Shown: piece after piece, positions 1 through 8,792 of the stretch | Numbering within the stretch: the stretch's first letter is position 1 | Layout of the letters: each line of letters opens with the position of its first letter | From: Primorskyibacter flagellatus | GTDB taxonomy: Bacteria; Pseudomonadota; Alphaproteobacteria; Rhodobacterales; Rhodobacteraceae | Direction: 5' to 3' | DNA length: 64,000 nucleotides | Assembly: GCF_014638275.1 (NCBI RefSeq) | Contig: NZ_BMFJ01000001.1 | Location: forward strand, 1,352,338-1,416,337 | Program-made: the position numbers and the translations under genes | The notes under the pieces: generated by a model | What the model saw: only the letters and a program-made list of their open reading frames with translations | Told to the model about the DNA's origin: nothing | Database searches by the model: none

Positions 1-541
1 TGTTGGGCAGCGCCAGATAGTCCGTGGCATTGCCGGGTGTCACCCCGCCGGTCGGGCAGAAGAGGATCTGCGGGATCGGAGAGGCAAGCGATTTCAGTGC
101 CTTCGCCCCGCCCGCCGATTCCGCCGGGAAGAATTTCTGCACCCGGTAGCCGCGTTCCAGCAGGCGCATCGCCTCGGACGCCGTGGCCGCGCCGGGGAGC
201 ATGGGCAGGCCCATCTCCTCCGCCGCGTCGAGCAGGCGGTCGGTCGCGCCGGGGGAGACGCCGAAGGTCGCCCCGGCCTCAAGCGCCGCCTCGATGTCCT
301 TGGGGGTGAGCAGCGTGCCCGCGCCGACGATGCCGCCCGCGACCAACGCCATCTCCCGGATCACGTCGAGCGCGGCGGGGGTGCGCAGCGTGACCTCGAG
401 CACGGGCAGACCACCGGCAACCAGCGCGGTGGCCAGAGGGCGGGCGTGGGCGACCTCCTCCACCACCAGAACCGGGATGACCGGGGCGGTGCGGCAGAGT
501 TTTTCGCTTGCGATACTCGCGGCTTCCGGGGTGATGCTCAT
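1..541 (-). CDS. eda: 2-dehydro-3-deoxy-6-phosphogluconate (KDPG) aldolase, 3' end cut by window edge
   Basis: Cleaves KDPG to pyruvate and glyceraldehyde 3-phosphate, the last step specific to the Entner-Doudoroff pathway. Reading the minus strand from the ATG at 541 gives about 180 residues of a class I aldolase barrel. Glu49 lies in the family motif LEVTLRT, and the Schiff-base lysine is Lys136 in QKFFPAE; TGGVTP near the truncated end is the phosphate-binding turn. The reading frame stays open to base 1, so roughly the last 30 residues lie outside. It follows edd with a 9-base gap on the same strand, so the two are almost certainly one transcript. No regulator such as HexR is visible nearby. 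Confidence 0.95.
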   Translation of the reverse strand, partial: MSITPEAASIASEKLCRTAPVIPVLVVEEVAHARPLATALVAGGLPVLEVTLRTPAALDVIREMALVAGGIVGAGTLLTPKDIEAALEAGATFGVSPGATDRLLDAAEEMGLPMLPGAATASEAMRLLERGYRVQKFFPAESAGGAKALKSLASPIPQILFCPTGGVTPGNATDYLALPN

Positions 542-550
542 GTGGGCCTC

Positions 551-2356
551 TCAGACGACGTTGGCGGCGCCCGACGTGGCGGGTCCGGCGTTCTGGCGGA
601 AAATCTCGAAGAGTTCACGGCCGATGCCGTGGCTGTTCGCACTCAGGTCCGGGGTGACGGGCGCGCGGTCGAGGGCGCCTTCGGTCAGCACCTCGATCAC
701 GCCCGCCACCGCATCGACGCGGATCAGGTCGCCGTCGCGCAGGCGGGAGAGCGGTCCGCCCTCTGCTGCCTCGGGCGCGACATGGATCGCCGCCGGAACC
801 TTGCCAGACGCGCCGGACATGCGCCCGTCGGTCAACAGCGCGACCTTGAGGCCACGGTCCTGGAGGACGGAGAGCGTCGGTGTCAGGGAATGCAGTTCGG
901 GCATGCCATTGGCCTTGGGCCCCTGGAACCGGACGATTACCACGGTGTCGGAGGTGAATTCACCCGCCTTGAACGCCGCCTTCACCGCCTCCTGATCCTC
1001 GAACACCCGTGCGGGCGCTTCGATCACATGGCGTTCCGGCGCGACGGCGGACACCTTCATGATGCCCGAGCCGAGGTTGCCCGACAGACGTTTCAGCCCG
1101 CCCGTCGCCTGGAACGGGTCGGAGGCCGGGCGCACGATGCGGTCGTTTTCGGATTTCCGCGCGCCCTCGCCATACACCAGCCGTCCGTCGACCAGCTTCG
1201 GTTCACGGGCATACGCCGTAAGTCCGTTGCCCTGAATGGTGAGTGTGTCGTCGTGCAACAAGCCTTCGGAGAGCAGTTCACCGATCAGATAACCCAGGCC
1301 GCCTGCGGCGTGGAAGTGGTTCACATCGGCCAGGCCGTTCGGATAAACCTTTGCCATCAGGGGGGTGGCGGCTGAGATGTCGTCGAAATCCTCAAGTTCA
1401 AGCAACACGCCCGCCGCCCGCGCCATGGCGGGCATGTGCAGGACGAGGTTCGTCGACCCGCCCGTCGCCATCAGCCCGACGATGCCGTTCACAAAGGCCT
1501 TTTCGTCCAGCACTTTCCCGGCGGGGCGGTAGTCGTTGCCAAGAGCGGTGATCTCCATTGCCCGTTCGACGCCCGCCACGGTCAGCGCGTCGCGCAGGGG
1601 GGTGCCGGGGTTCACGAAGGAGGCGCCTGGCAGATGCAGGCCCATGAATTCCATCAGCATCTGATTGGAATTGGCGGTGCCGTAGAATGTGCAGGTGCCG
1701 GGCGAATGATAGGAGGCCATCTCGGCCTCCATCAGCTTGTCGCGTCCGATCTCTCCGGTGGCGAATTGCTGGCGCACCTTGGCCTTCTCGTCGTTTGGCA
1801 GGCCAGACGGCATGGGACCGGCAGGCAGGAAGACCGCCGGGATATGACCGAAGGTGGCGGCAGCGATGACGAGGCCGGGGACGATCTTGTCACATACACC
1901 GAGGTAAAGCGCTGCATCAAAACAGTTGTGGGAGAGCGCAACTCCGGCCGCCATCGCTATGACATCGCGGGAAAAAAGCGACAGCTCCATCCCCGGCTGG
2001 CCCTGCGTGACCCCGTCGCACATGGCCGGAACGCCGCCCGCCACCTGCGCCGTCGCGCCGCGCGCGCGGGCGGTGTCGCGGATCAGGGTCGGATAGGTCT
2101 CGAACGGCTGATGCGCGGAGAGCATGTCGTTGTAGGCCGTCACGATCCCGAGGTTCGCCGCCGTCCCTTTCGACAGCGCCTCCTGATCCTGCGGCACGCC
2201 GGCATAGGCATGGGCCTGGTTACCGCAGGTCAGATGGGCGCGCACCGGTCCGGCCTCGGCCGCGCGGTTCATCCGGTCGAGATAGCGGCCGCGGGTCTCG
2301 GCGGAGCGTGCGACGATCCGGTCGGTCACGGCGGCGATTGCGGGGTTCAGCGGCAT
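551..2356 (-). CDS. edd: phosphogluconate dehydratase
   Basis: Dehydrates 6-phosphogluconate to KDPG, the entry step of the Entner-Doudoroff pathway; the product feeds the neighbouring eda. The 601-residue protein has the length expected for Edd and carries IlvD/Edd iron-sulfur signatures: TCGNQ near residue 65, the MCDGVTQG block, and [15 protein letters not shown], whose cysteines bind the cluster. ATG at 2356 is preceded by a purine-rich stretch (rc of tttctcctg). It is the first gene of the edd-eda unit; the promoter must lie in the 67 bases between 2356 and 2424, although the small gene 2424-2639 on the same strand could also read into it. The call is Edd rather than dihydroxyacid dehydratase because of the partner and length. 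Confidence 0.97.
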   Translation of the reverse strand: MPLNPAIAAVTDRIVARSAETRGRYLDRMNRAAEAGPVRAHLTCGNQAHAYAGVPQDQEALSKGTAANLGIVTAYNDMLSAHQPFETYPTLIRDTARARGATAQVAGGVPAMCDGVTQGQPGMELSLFSRDVIAMAAGVALSHNCFDAALYLGVCDKIVPGLVIAAATFGHIPAVFLPAGPMPSGLPNDEKAKVRQQFATGEIGRDKLMEAEMASYHSPGTCTFYGTANSNQMLMEFMGLHLPGASFVNPGTPLRDALTVAGVERAMEITALGNDYRPAGKVLDEKAFVNGIVGLMATGGSTNLVLHMPAMARAAGVLLELEDFDDISAATPLMAKVYPNGLADVNHFHAAGGLGYLIGELLSEGLLHDDTLTIQGNGLTAYAREPKLVDGRLVYGEGARKSENDRIVRPASDPFQATGGLKRLSGNLGSGIMKVSAVAPERHVIEAPARVFEDQEAVKAAFKAGEFTSDTVVIVRFQGPKANGMPELHSLTPTLSVLQDRGLKVALLTDGRMSGASGKVPAAIHVAPEAAEGGPLSRLRDGDLIRVDAVAGVIEVLTEGALDRAPVTPDLSANSHGIGRELFEIFRQNAGPATSGAANVV

Positions 2357-2423
2357 GGCTTTCTCCTGTGGCGTGACGTCAGTCTATCAGCCCGCGTTAG
2401 CGGTAACAATCCGCGGAAAACGC

Positions 2424-2639
2424 TTACTTGGGGCCCCGCTGCGTGATCTTGTGCGGTGTTCCAGTGCGGTCATACGTGATCCATTCGCCCACGGGCTCGC
2501 CCCTGTCGAAGTGGCCCGAGCGCATCTTGCTGCCGTCCCTGCGGAACCATTCCCAGTATCCCGTCAGTTCGCCGTCTTCGGTCTGGCCCACGGCCTTGAC
2601 CGATCCGTCCTTGTGAAGGTCCCTGCGAGGCTCTGGCAT
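2424..2639 (-). CDS. small MORN-repeat-like protein
   Basis: A 71-residue soluble protein made of short repeated units of the type G-x-x-x-G-x-W-x-x-(Y/F): DGELTGYWEWFRRDGSKMRSG and the following GEPVGEWITYDRTG. This is the pattern of MORN / YwqK-like proteins, whose role is generally structural or membrane-associated and not enzymatic. It has no signal peptide. It sits upstream of edd on the same strand with a 67-base gap. Codon use matches its neighbours and conserved repeat spacing argues it is real despite its size. No specific function can be assigned. Confidence 0.7.
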   Translation of the reverse strand: MPEPRRDLHKDGSVKAVGQTEDGELTGYWEWFRRDGSKMRSGHFDRGEPVGEWITYDRTGTPHKITQRGPK

Positions 2640-2717
2640 ATCCCGAAGCTAGTCCTGCCCCCGGGGCAGTGCAAGGCCACCTCTTCCGGGGGGCGCGGGA
2701 ACGGGGTAGACGGGGCC

Positions 2718-3920
2718 ATGATCGATCTGCCGACTCTCCGCCTCAAGCCCAAGATGGACCCGCGCCGCCTGCGCCACGGCTACCCTTGGGTCTACGACAA
2801 CGAACTGGTGCTGGACCGCCGCAGCAAGGCGATCGCGCCGGGCTCGCTGGCCGTTCTGGCCGACGCCGATCACACGCCGATCGCGCTGGTTGCCGCCAAT
2901 CCCGGATCGCGCATCGCGGGCCGGGTGCTGGACGTGGCCGGGTTGACGGAGCTGACGGAGGACTGGTTCGCCGCCCGCCTGACCCGCGCGCTGGACCTGC
3001 GCGAGCGGCTGTATCCGGACCCGTTCTATCGGCTGGTCCATGCGGAGGCCGACGGATTTCCCGGTGTCGTCATCGACCGGTTCGGCGACACCTGTGTCGT
3101 GCAGCCCAATGCGGCCTGGGCGGAGGTGCATCTGGACCTGCTCGTCGCCGCCCTGCGCCGCGTCACGGGCGCAACGAACGTTCTGAAAAGTGCCGGAGGA
3201 CGCGCACGCGGGCTGGAGGGGCTGGACGACGTTGATCTGGTACTGGCCGGTTCCGCGCCGGATGCGCCTGTCCCGGTGCCGATGAATGGGGCGGTCTACA
3301 TGGCGGATCTGACCGGGGGACAGAAGACGGGTCTGTTCTTCGACCAGCGTCCGAACCACGCCTTCACCGCCGCGCTCGCCGGGGGACGGCGGGTGCTGGA
3401 CGTCTTTTCTCACGTCGGAGGCTTTGCCCTGGCCGCGCTCGCAGCCGGAGCGGAGTCGGCGCTGGCCGTGGACGGATCGCAGCCGGCGCTGGACCTCGCG
3501 TCGGAGGGCGCCACGCGGTCGGGCGTGGCGGATCGGTTCTCCACCCGCAAGGGCGATGCCTTTGATGTGCTGACCACGCTCGGAGCCGAGGGCGAGACCT
3601 TCGGCGCCGTCATCTGCGACCCGCCCGCCTTTGCCCCATCCAAGCCGGCGCTCGACGCCGGTCTGCGGGCCTATGAGCGGATCGCCCGACTTGCCGCACC
3701 TCTGGTGGAACCGGGCGGCACGCTGACGCTCTGCTCCTGTTCCCATGCGGCGGATCTGGAGAAATTCCGCACCGCCTGCATCCGCGGGATCGGGCGCGGG
3801 CTGTACCAGACCGGTCGTTCCGCGCAACTGATCCACACCGGTTTCGCCGGGCCGGACCATCCGGTGCATCCGCAACTTGCCGAGACCGGCTATCTCAAGG
3901 CGCTGGTGTTCCGCCTGTGA
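2718..3920 (+). CDS. class I SAM-dependent rRNA methyltransferase, RlmI-like
   Basis: A 400-residue PUA-plus-methyltransferase protein of the RlmI family (cytosine C5 methylation of 23S rRNA in E. coli). The N-terminal ~75 residues form the PUA RNA-binding domain (HGYPWVYDNE); the SAM-binding loop is VLDVFSHVGGFALAAL; the catalytic segment CDPPAFAPSK and the second cysteine motif CSCSH near residue 340 are both present, as in active C5 methyltransferases. ATG at 2718 was chosen over the longer open frame because the N-terminal PUA alignment starts here and the upstream sequence overlaps the promoter of the divergent MORN gene. Its stop overlaps the start of the PIN gene. Confidence 0.9.
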   Translation: MIDLPTLRLKPKMDPRRLRHGYPWVYDNELVLDRRSKAIAPGSLAVLADADHTPIALVAANPGSRIAGRVLDVAGLTELTEDWFAARLTRALDLRERLYPDPFYRLVHAEADGFPGVVIDRFGDTCVVQPNAAWAEVHLDLLVAALRRVTGATNVLKSAGGRARGLEGLDDVDLVLAGSAPDAPVPVPMNGAVYMADLTGGQKTGLFFDQRPNHAFTAALAGGRRVLDVFSHVGGFALAALAAGAESALAVDGSQPALDLASEGATRSGVADRFSTRKGDAFDVLTTLGAEGETFGAVICDPPAFAPSKPALDAGLRAYERIARLAAPLVEPGGTLTLCSCSHAADLEKFRTACIRGIGRGLYQTGRSAQLIHTGFAGPDHPVHPQLAETGYLKALVFRL

Positions 3921-4468
3921 AGCTGGTGCTGGACGCCTGCGTGCTTTACCCGACCGTGATGCGGGAGGTCCTGCTTGGTGCGGCCGCCGCAGGGTTCTAC
4001 CAGCCGCTCTGGTCCGAGCGGATTCTCGAGGAATGGGCGCGCGCGGCCGCCCGCAACGAACCGCTGCACGAGGCGCAGGCGCGCGGCGAGATCGCCATGC
4101 TGTCGGCGCGCTGGCCCCGCGCCAGGGTCGCGGTGGCAGAGGCGCAGACCGCCCGGTTCTGGCTGCCCGATCCGGCGGATGTGCATGTTCTGGCCGCCGG
4201 GGTCCTTGGCCATGCGGACGGGATCGTGACCATGAACGCCAAGGACTTCCCGCGCCACATCCTCGCCGAAGAGGGGCTGACGCGAGCCGATCCGGACACC
4301 CTGCTGCTTGGCTTCTTCGAAGCGCGACCGGATGCGATGCGTGCGGCGGCGGAGACGGTGCTGGCCGAGGCGCGGCGTCTGTCGGATGGCGACTGGACCA
4401 TGCGGGCGCTTATGAAGAAGGCCCGCCTGCCCCGGCTTGGCAAGGCGCTGGAACGTCCGGCCTCTTGA
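3917..4468 (+). CDS. PIN-domain protein (predicted ribonuclease)
   Basis: A 183-residue protein beginning with a PIN-fold signature: VLDACVLYP at residues 3-11 (first acidic residue), a central glutamate region (RILEEWARA), and the C-terminal acidic pair in LPDPADVHVLAAG followed by IVTMNAKDFP. PIN domains usually act as Mg-dependent RNases, many as VapC toxins. The start is GTG at 3917, overlapping the TGA of the methyltransferase gene (GTGA), so translation is coupled. No small antitoxin gene is beside it, and the partner is an rRNA methyltransferase, so a role in RNA metabolism is as plausible as a toxin. This resembles a solitary PIN family conserved in Rhodobacter-type genomes. Confidence 0.8.
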   Translation: MKLVLDACVLYPTVMREVLLGAAAAGFYQPLWSERILEEWARAAARNEPLHEAQARGEIAMLSARWPRARVAVAEAQTARFWLPDPADVHVLAAGVLGHADGIVTMNAKDFPRHILAEEGLTRADPDTLLLGFFEARPDAMRAAAETVLAEARRLSDGDWTMRALMKKARLPRLGKALERPAS

Positions 4469-4523
4469 CCTTCGCGGGGATAGCGGGCAGTCGGACGGGG
4501 CTTCACCGACCCGGATTTGTGCC

Positions 4524-5156
4524 ATGCTGACCGTGCTGATCGACTATGAAAGCGGCAACCTGCATTCCGCCGAAAAGGCCTTTCAGCGCATGGCGCGGGA
4601 GGTCGGCGGCGGTGAGGTGCTGGTGTCTGACCGGGCCGAGGACGTGCGGCGCGCCGACCGGATCGTGCTGCCGGGTGACGGAGCCTTCCCGGCCTGCGCC
4701 AGAGCGTTGAAGGGGCGCGAAAACCTGTTCGACGCCCTGCGCGAGATGGTGGAGGAGAAGGCGCGTCCTTTCCTCGGCATCTGCGTCGGCATGCAGCTTA
4801 TGGCGCGGATCGGGCATGAGTACGAGGACACCGAAGGGCTCGGCTGGATCGACGGTGAGGTGTCGCGGATCGAGGCGGCGGGCCTCAAGGTGCCGCATAT
4901 GGGCTGGAACGATCTCGTGGTGGACCGCTCGCATCCGGTGCTTGACGGGATCGAGACGGGGCAGCACGCCTATTTCGTGCATTCCTATCACATGGCGGTT
5001 TCCGCGCCGGACCAGCTGCTTGCCCATGTGGACTACGGCGGGCCGGTCACGGCGATTGTCGGACGCGACACGATGGTCGGCATGCAGTTTCACCCGGAAA
5101 AGAGCCAGGCGACGGGGCTGCGGCTGATCGCGAACTTTCTGACATGGGCGCCGTGA
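4524..5156 (+). CDS. hisH: imidazole glycerol phosphate synthase, glutaminase subunit
   Basis: Hydrolyses glutamine and channels ammonia to HisF for imidazole ring closure in histidine synthesis. The 210-residue class I amidotransferase contains the nucleophile motif FLGICVGMQLM and the His-Glu pair in MQFHPEKSQ near the C-terminus. ATG at 4524 begins the conserved start MLTVLIDYESGN; the longer frame upstream is not conserved in type. HisF, its partner, is 1.8 kb downstream on the same strand; hisA lies between them, so this is a partly dispersed his cluster. Confidence 0.96.
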   Translation: MLTVLIDYESGNLHSAEKAFQRMAREVGGGEVLVSDRAEDVRRADRIVLPGDGAFPACARALKGRENLFDALREMVEEKARPFLGICVGMQLMARIGHEYEDTEGLGWIDGEVSRIEAAGLKVPHMGWNDLVVDRSHPVLDGIETGQHAYFVHSYHMAVSAPDQLLAHVDYGGPVTAIVGRDTMVGMQFHPEKSQATGLRLIANFLTWAP

Positions 5157-5182
5157 GCGGCCCCATCCCCGGCCTCACAGAC

Positions 5183-5248
5183 GTCATCCTCGGGCTGGAC
5201 CCGAGGATCTCTGTGGCTTGAGGTCCTCGGACCAGGTCCGAGGATGAC
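5183..5248. repeat. intergenic palindromic repeat, GTCATCCTCGG family, double-hairpin form
   Basis: Outer arms GTCATCCTCGG (5183-5193) and CCGAGGATGAC (5238-5248) are perfect 11-base inverted repeats. Inside, ATCCTCGGG/CCCGAGGAT (5186-5208) and a second CCTCGGACC/GGTCCGAGG half form two smaller hairpins, so the element can fold as one long stem or two short ones. The same 11-base arms recur at 63573-63601. It sits between the convergent genes hisH and the DUF2147 gene, a typical place for REP-like elements, and could also slow converging transcription. Confidence 0.8.
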
Positions 5249-5266
5249 GGCGGCGCGGGGCCGGCG

Positions 5267-5650
5267 TTACTTGACCCGCTGCCAGGTCTGTTTCTTGCAG
5301 ATCGGCCCGACGCAGCCCGAGACGCTCAGCGCGTTTCCGGACAGCGCCATCTTGGACTTGTAGACCTTGCCGCTGGAGGGCTGCCAGATCTTGCCGCCGG
5401 AATAGGATCCGCCCCCTCCCGGTGCCATGTCCCAGACGATCGGCTTGCCGATGTTGGGGCTCTTGTATTCGCTGTTGTCGCGGAAAGTCCGCGTGATCGT
5501 CCCGCAGAGGTTCGCCCCGCAGGGTTTGAAGGTGACATGGGCATAGGCCCCGTCGTCCACCTGCGTCTGCCAGACCCCCTCCACCGGATCGGCCACGGCC
5601 GTCCCGGCGCTCAAAACCAATGCAGCCATCGTCAGAATGAGCTTGTTCAT
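5267..5650 (-). CDS. secreted DUF2147-type protein
   Basis: A 127-residue protein with an N-terminal signal peptide ([20 protein letters not shown], cleavage expected after residue 20). The mature part has the DUF2147 pattern: a start like DPVEGVWQT, a paired-cysteine segment [12 protein letters not shown], an internal W-D region and a C-terminal [11 protein letters not shown]. Proteins of this family are periplasmic beta-barrel-like folds of unknown biochemical role. The start at 5650 was chosen because the signal peptide begins there; the 18 codons before it are low-complexity. It is convergent with hisH and divergent from hisA. Confidence 0.85.
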   Translation of the reverse strand: MNKLILTMAALVLSAGTAVADPVEGVWQTQVDDGAYAHVTFKPCGANLCGTITRTFRDNSEYKSPNIGKPIVWDMAPGGGGSYSGGKIWQPSSGKVYKSKMALSGNALSVSGCVGPICKKQTWQRVK

Positions 5651-5765
5651 TCTCTCTCCTCCTCTTCCTGATCCGGATGCTACGCCAGTTCCACCGCCCC
5701 GCAAGGGTGCGTTGCAATTCCCGTTGCGTCATGCAAGACCGCGCCCGATCCAGGAAAGGGAAGCC

Positions 5766-6488
5766 ATGATCCTCTACCCCGCCATCGACCTCAAGGACGG
5801 CAAGGCCGTGCGCCTGTTCAAGGGTGACATGGACAAGGCGACCGTGTTCAACGACGACCCCGCCGCGCAGGCGATGGAGTTCGTGGCGGCGGGCTGCGAA
5901 TGGCTGCACCTGGTCGATCTGAACGGGGCCTTCGCGGGCGAACCCGTCAACGCCGCGCCGGTCGAGTCGATCCTCGCGCGCACGAAGGTCCCCGCCCAGC
6001 TTGGCGGGGGGATCCGCGACATGGCAACCATTGCCATGTGGCTGGAGAAGGGGTTGGCGCGGGTGATCCTGGGCACCGTGGCGGTAGAGAACCCGGCGCT
6101 GGTGCGGGAGGCGGCAAGGGCTTTCCCCGGACAGGTCGCCGTCGGCATCGATGCGCGCGAGGGACGGGTCGCCACCAAGGGCTGGGCGACCGAAACCGAC
6201 GTGATGGTGACCGACCTCGCCCGCAGCTTCGAGGACGCAGGGGTCGCCGCGATCATCTACACCGACATCAACCGCGACGGCGCGATGCAGGGCCCGAACG
6301 TGGCGGCCACAGCCGCGCTCGCCCGCGCGGTGACGATCCCGGTGATCGCCTCGGGCGGCGTGTCCTCGCTGGACGACCTGATCGCGCTCAGGGACTGCGG
6401 CGTGGCGCTGAACGGGGCGATTTCGGGCCGGGCGCTCTATGACGGGGCGCTGGACCTTGGCGCGGCGCTGGCGGCGCTTAAGGGCTGA
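5766..6488 (+). CDS. hisA: ProFAR isomerase (phosphoribosylformimino-AICAR ribotide isomerase)
   Basis: Catalyses the Amadori rearrangement of ProFAR to PRFAR, the substrate of HisF-HisH. The 240-residue (beta/alpha)8 barrel shows both catalytic aspartates in context: [12 protein letters not shown] at the N-terminus and [12 protein letters not shown] in the second half, plus the phosphate-binding loops GGGIRD and ASGGVSS. ATG at 5766 follows the ribosome-binding purines gaaaggga. It precedes a short membrane-protein gene and hisF. Confidence 0.97.
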   Translation: MILYPAIDLKDGKAVRLFKGDMDKATVFNDDPAAQAMEFVAAGCEWLHLVDLNGAFAGEPVNAAPVESILARTKVPAQLGGGIRDMATIAMWLEKGLARVILGTVAVENPALVREAARAFPGQVAVGIDAREGRVATKGWATETDVMVTDLARSFEDAGVAAIIYTDINRDGAMQGPNVAATAALARAVTIPVIASGGVSSLDDLIALRDCGVALNGAISGRALYDGALDLGAALAALKG

Positions 6489-6528
6489 ACCGGAACGCAG
6501 ACCAGAACGACAGGCACGGAGACACGCA

Positions 6529-6861
6529 ATGCCCAGTGAAGTCATCGCCATCCTGATGATCCTGCTGCCGTTCGGCGCCCTTCTCCTGTCCGGCCGGGCC
6601 GTCAGCCGCCCCGCCTACTGGATCCTGCGTGTCGGCGGGCTCTACTTCGCCGTGACGATGGCGCTGACGGTCATCATCGACAATTTGTGCGGCGGCGACC
6701 TGCTGAAGGGGCTCACCCAGTGCCTCGGCGGAACCGAAGTCGTGTTCCGCCCGCTCGCCCCGCTGCTGCTGCTGTCGGTCGCGGCTCTGCTGATCGCCGG
6801 CCCCGTCCTGCTGGTGATTGCCGCCGTGCTCGAAGCGCTGGCCCGCAGGCGCGGAGCCTGA
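6529..6861 (+). CDS. small integral membrane protein inserted in the his cluster
   Basis: A 110-residue hydrophobic protein of unknown function. Three membrane segments are readable: about residues 5-22 (VIAILMILLPFGALLLSG), 31-50 and 77-104. A loop between segments two and three contains three possible cysteines (LCGGDLLKGLTQCLGG contains two). It starts 40 bases after hisA and ends 54 bases before hisF on the same strand, so it is probably co-transcribed with the histidine genes, although nothing links it to histidine synthesis. No family recognised. Confidence 0.75.
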   Translation: MPSEVIAILMILLPFGALLLSGRAVSRPAYWILRVGGLYFAVTMALTVIIDNLCGGDLLKGLTQCLGGTEVVFRPLAPLLLLSVAALLIAGPVLLVIAAVLEALARRRGA

Positions 6862-6915
6862 GCGCGACGGCTGTTGCCGATTGCGCGACCGTCCTGCCCG
6901 GCTTATGAGACCCAC

Positions 6916-7677
6916 ATGCTCAAGACCCGCATCATTCCCTGTCTCGATGTCGCCGACGGCCGCGTGGTCAAGGGCGTGAACTTCGTCGACCTGCGCGACG
7001 CGGGCGACCCGGTGGATGCCGCGCGGGCCTATGATGCGGCGGGGGCGGACGAGCTCTGCTTTCTCGACATCCACGCCACGCATGAAAACCGCGGTACCAT
7101 GTTCGATGTCGTCACGCGGACGGCGGAACAGTGCTACATCCCGCTGACCGTGGGCGGCGGCGTGCGGACCACGAAGGACGTGCGGGACCTGCTGCTTGCC
7201 GGGGCGGACAAGGTGTCGTTCAACTCGGCCGCCGTGGCCAACCCGGATGTCATTGCCGAGGCCGCCGACCACTTCGGATCCCAGTGCATCGTCTGCGCCA
7301 TCGACGCCAAGACCGTCAGCCCCGGCAAGTGGGAGATCTTTACCCATGGGGGCCGCAAACCCACGGGCATCGACGCGGTGGAGTTCGCGCGCACGGTGGC
7401 TGCGAAGGGCGCAGGGGAGATCCTGCTGACCTCCATGGATCGTGACGGGACGCGGTCGGGGTTCAACCTGCCGCTGACCCGCGCGATTTCGGACGCGGTG
7501 GAGGTTCCGGTCATCGCCTCCGGCGGCGTCGGCACGCTGGATCATCTGGTCGAGGGCGTGACAGAGGGCGGCGCCTCGGCCGTGCTGGCCGCGTCGATCT
7601 TCCACTTCGGCGAATTCACCATCCGCGAGGCCAAGGACCACATGGCCGCCGCCGGCATCCCGATGAGGCTGGAATGA
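6916..7677 (+). CDS. hisF: imidazole glycerol phosphate synthase, cyclase subunit
   Basis: Uses ammonia from HisH to convert PRFAR into imidazole glycerol phosphate and AICAR. The 253-residue barrel carries the catalytic aspartates: [15 protein letters not shown] (Asp11 region) and [13 protein letters not shown] (Asp130 region), with the phosphate loops GGGVRT and ASGGVGT. ATG at 6916 starts the invariant MLKTRIIPC; the 14 extra upstream codons are not family-like. Its stop overlaps the start of hisE by the ATGA arrangement at 7674-7677. Confidence 0.97.
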   Translation: MLKTRIIPCLDVADGRVVKGVNFVDLRDAGDPVDAARAYDAAGADELCFLDIHATHENRGTMFDVVTRTAEQCYIPLTVGGGVRTTKDVRDLLLAGADKVSFNSAAVANPDVIAEAADHFGSQCIVCAIDAKTVSPGKWEIFTHGGRKPTGIDAVEFARTVAAKGAGEILLTSMDRDGTRSGFNLPLTRAISDAVEVPVIASGGVGTLDHLVEGVTEGGASAVLAASIFHFGEFTIREAKDHMAAAGIPMRLE

Positions 7678-7991
7678 ATATTCTGGAACAACTCGCCGCC
7701 ACCGTCGAGGCCCGGAAGTCCGCCGATCCCGAAAGCTCCTGGACCGCCAAGCTGCTGGCCAAGGGGCCCGAGAAATGCGCCGAGAAATTCGGCGAGGAAG
7801 CCGTCGAGGCAATCATTGAGGCCGTGAAGGGCGACCGCGCCGCCCTGACCTCCGAGGCCGCCGACGTGCTCTATCACCTGCTCGTCATGCTGGCCGCGCG
7901 GGATGTGCCCCTGTCAGACGTGCTGGCGGAACTGGAGCGGCGCGAGGGTACGTCGGGCATCGCCGAAAAGGCCGCACGCGGCGCCGACTGA
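7674..7991 (+). CDS. hisE: phosphoribosyl-ATP pyrophosphohydrolase
   Basis: Second step of histidine synthesis: hydrolyses PR-ATP to PR-AMP and pyrophosphate. The 105-residue MazG-like all-alpha protein contains the metal-binding [14 protein letters not shown] and the [11 protein letters not shown] helix. It is a stand-alone HisE, not a HisI-HisE fusion, as usual in alphaproteobacteria. Start overlaps hisF by four bases (ATGA), which implies coupled translation. Confidence 0.96.
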   Translation: MNILEQLAATVEARKSADPESSWTAKLLAKGPEKCAEKFGEEAVEAIIEAVKGDRAALTSEAADVLYHLLVMLAARDVPLSDVLAELERREGTSGIAEKAARGAD

Positions 7992-7992
7992 G

Positions 7993-8050
7993 CTTCATCT
8001 TGCCGGCAAAATCCCGGGGAGCCGCCCGCAGGGCGGCGGGGCAGCACCCC
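7993..8050. repeat. post-gene repeat, CTTCATCTTGCC family, copy 1
   Basis: Directly after the hisE stop lies CTTCATCTTGCC-(GG)-CAAAATCCCGGGG followed by a perfect 7-base hairpin GCCGCCC-GCA-GGGCGGC (8021-8037) and a G/C-rich tail. The same head sequence recurs, in the same orientation, after the DUF6476 stop at 38269, and inverted after 19990. Read on the minus strand the element is G+C-rich sequence followed by ATTTTGCCGG, so it may also serve as a weak terminator for the convergent CoA-binding gene. Confidence 0.75.
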
Positions 8051-8061
8051 TAGGCGCGACG

Positions 8062-8535
8062 TCAGAGCTTTGACGAAATCACCCCGGTGTTGAAACCACC
8101 CATGCGCAGTTCACCGAACAGTCGCTGGTATTCGATCTTCGGGCAGCGGTTCATCACCACGTCCACGCCCCGCGCCCGGGCGACCCTTGCCGCCTCCTCG
8201 TGCATCACGCCGATCTGCATCCAGATGGTGCGCAGATCCGGGAAGGCCTCGAGCGCTTCGTCCACGATCGGTGGAACGGCATCCGATCGGCGGAAGATAT
8301 CGACCATGTCCACCGGTTCCATGATGTCGGACAGGGCCGCGCGGACGGTCTGTCCGAAGAGTTTTTCCCCCGCGTGACCCGGATTGACCGGAATAACGGT
8401 GAACCCCTTCAGGGAAAGGTAACGGGCGACGTAGTAACTTGGACGCACGGGATTCATCGACACGCCGACAACGGCGATGACGCTGGTGCGTGTCAGGATA
8501 TCCCTGAGATGGCTGTCGGAGTAGGTTTCTTCCAT
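8062..8535 (-). CDS. CoA-binding (YccU-like) Rossmann protein
   Basis: A 157-residue single-domain protein of the CoA-binding/succinyl-CoA-synthetase-like family. VIAVVGVSMNPVRPSYYVARYL (residues ~19-40) is the nucleotide-binding start; VIPVNPGHAGEKLFGQ and WMQIGVMHEEAA are typical of the stand-alone YccU/CoA-binding proteins, with a conserved NRCPKIEY near the end. Physiological role is not established. It is convergent with hisE and divergent from nothing obvious; upstream lies the small-RNA region. Confidence 0.9.
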   Translation of the reverse strand: MEETYSDSHLRDILTRTSVIAVVGVSMNPVRPSYYVARYLSLKGFTVIPVNPGHAGEKLFGQTVRAALSDIMEPVDMVDIFRRSDAVPPIVDEALEAFPDLRTIWMQIGVMHEEAARVARARGVDVVMNRCPKIEYQRLFGELRMGGFNTGVISSKL

Positions 8536-8595
8536 GGCGCAAGACTATGACAAAGGCCCGGATCCGCAACAGGAATCACGGGCGGTCCAGCGACG

Positions 8596-8623
8596 AAAAA
8601 ACGCCCGGGCGGGGGCCCGGGCG
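8596..8623 (-). terminator. strong intrinsic terminator
   Basis: Eight-base-pair perfect G+C stem (8602-8609 with 8616-8623), six-base loop, and an A6 tract at 8596-8601 that reads as U6 on the minus strand. It ends the transcript covering the candidate small RNA and possibly rlmB readthrough. Confidence 0.85.
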
Positions 8624-8730
8624 CAGTACGGAACGAGGGACAGTGAAAGGAAATACGAGAGTTCCGGTCTCGTACCTCAGGACTCCAGATAGGAAGCCAC
8701 GCTCAGCGTAGGAAGAGGTTGTAATACGAA
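8596..8730 (-). ncRNA. candidate small regulatory RNA with intrinsic terminator
   Basis: On the minus strand, downstream of rlmB and not reached by any credible ORF, there is a perfect hairpin TACGAGA-N7-TCTCGTA (8674-8654), then the terminator 8623-8596: CGCCCGGG-N6-CCCGGGCG followed by six U. A smaller stem ACGC-TCA-GCGT lies at 8699-8709. The terminator is about 170 bases past the rlmB stop with structured RNA in between, which suits an independent or processed sRNA better than a plain 3' UTR. The upstream part holds CCUCUUCC, a pyrimidine motif of the kind that pairs with ribosome-binding sites. The 5' end is a guess; no convincing promoter was found. Confidence 0.5.
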
Positions 8731-8792
8731 TGTGAACGATCGGTTAAAGCCGCAAATCCATCCACAGGAAATTTGCGCCTCCCGCAGGCATG

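Noticed and set aside
1436..2446. 336-codon plus-strand ORF opposite edd
   Set aside because: It is the complement of the conserved edd frame; high GC leaves long antisense frames open and the translation has no domain.
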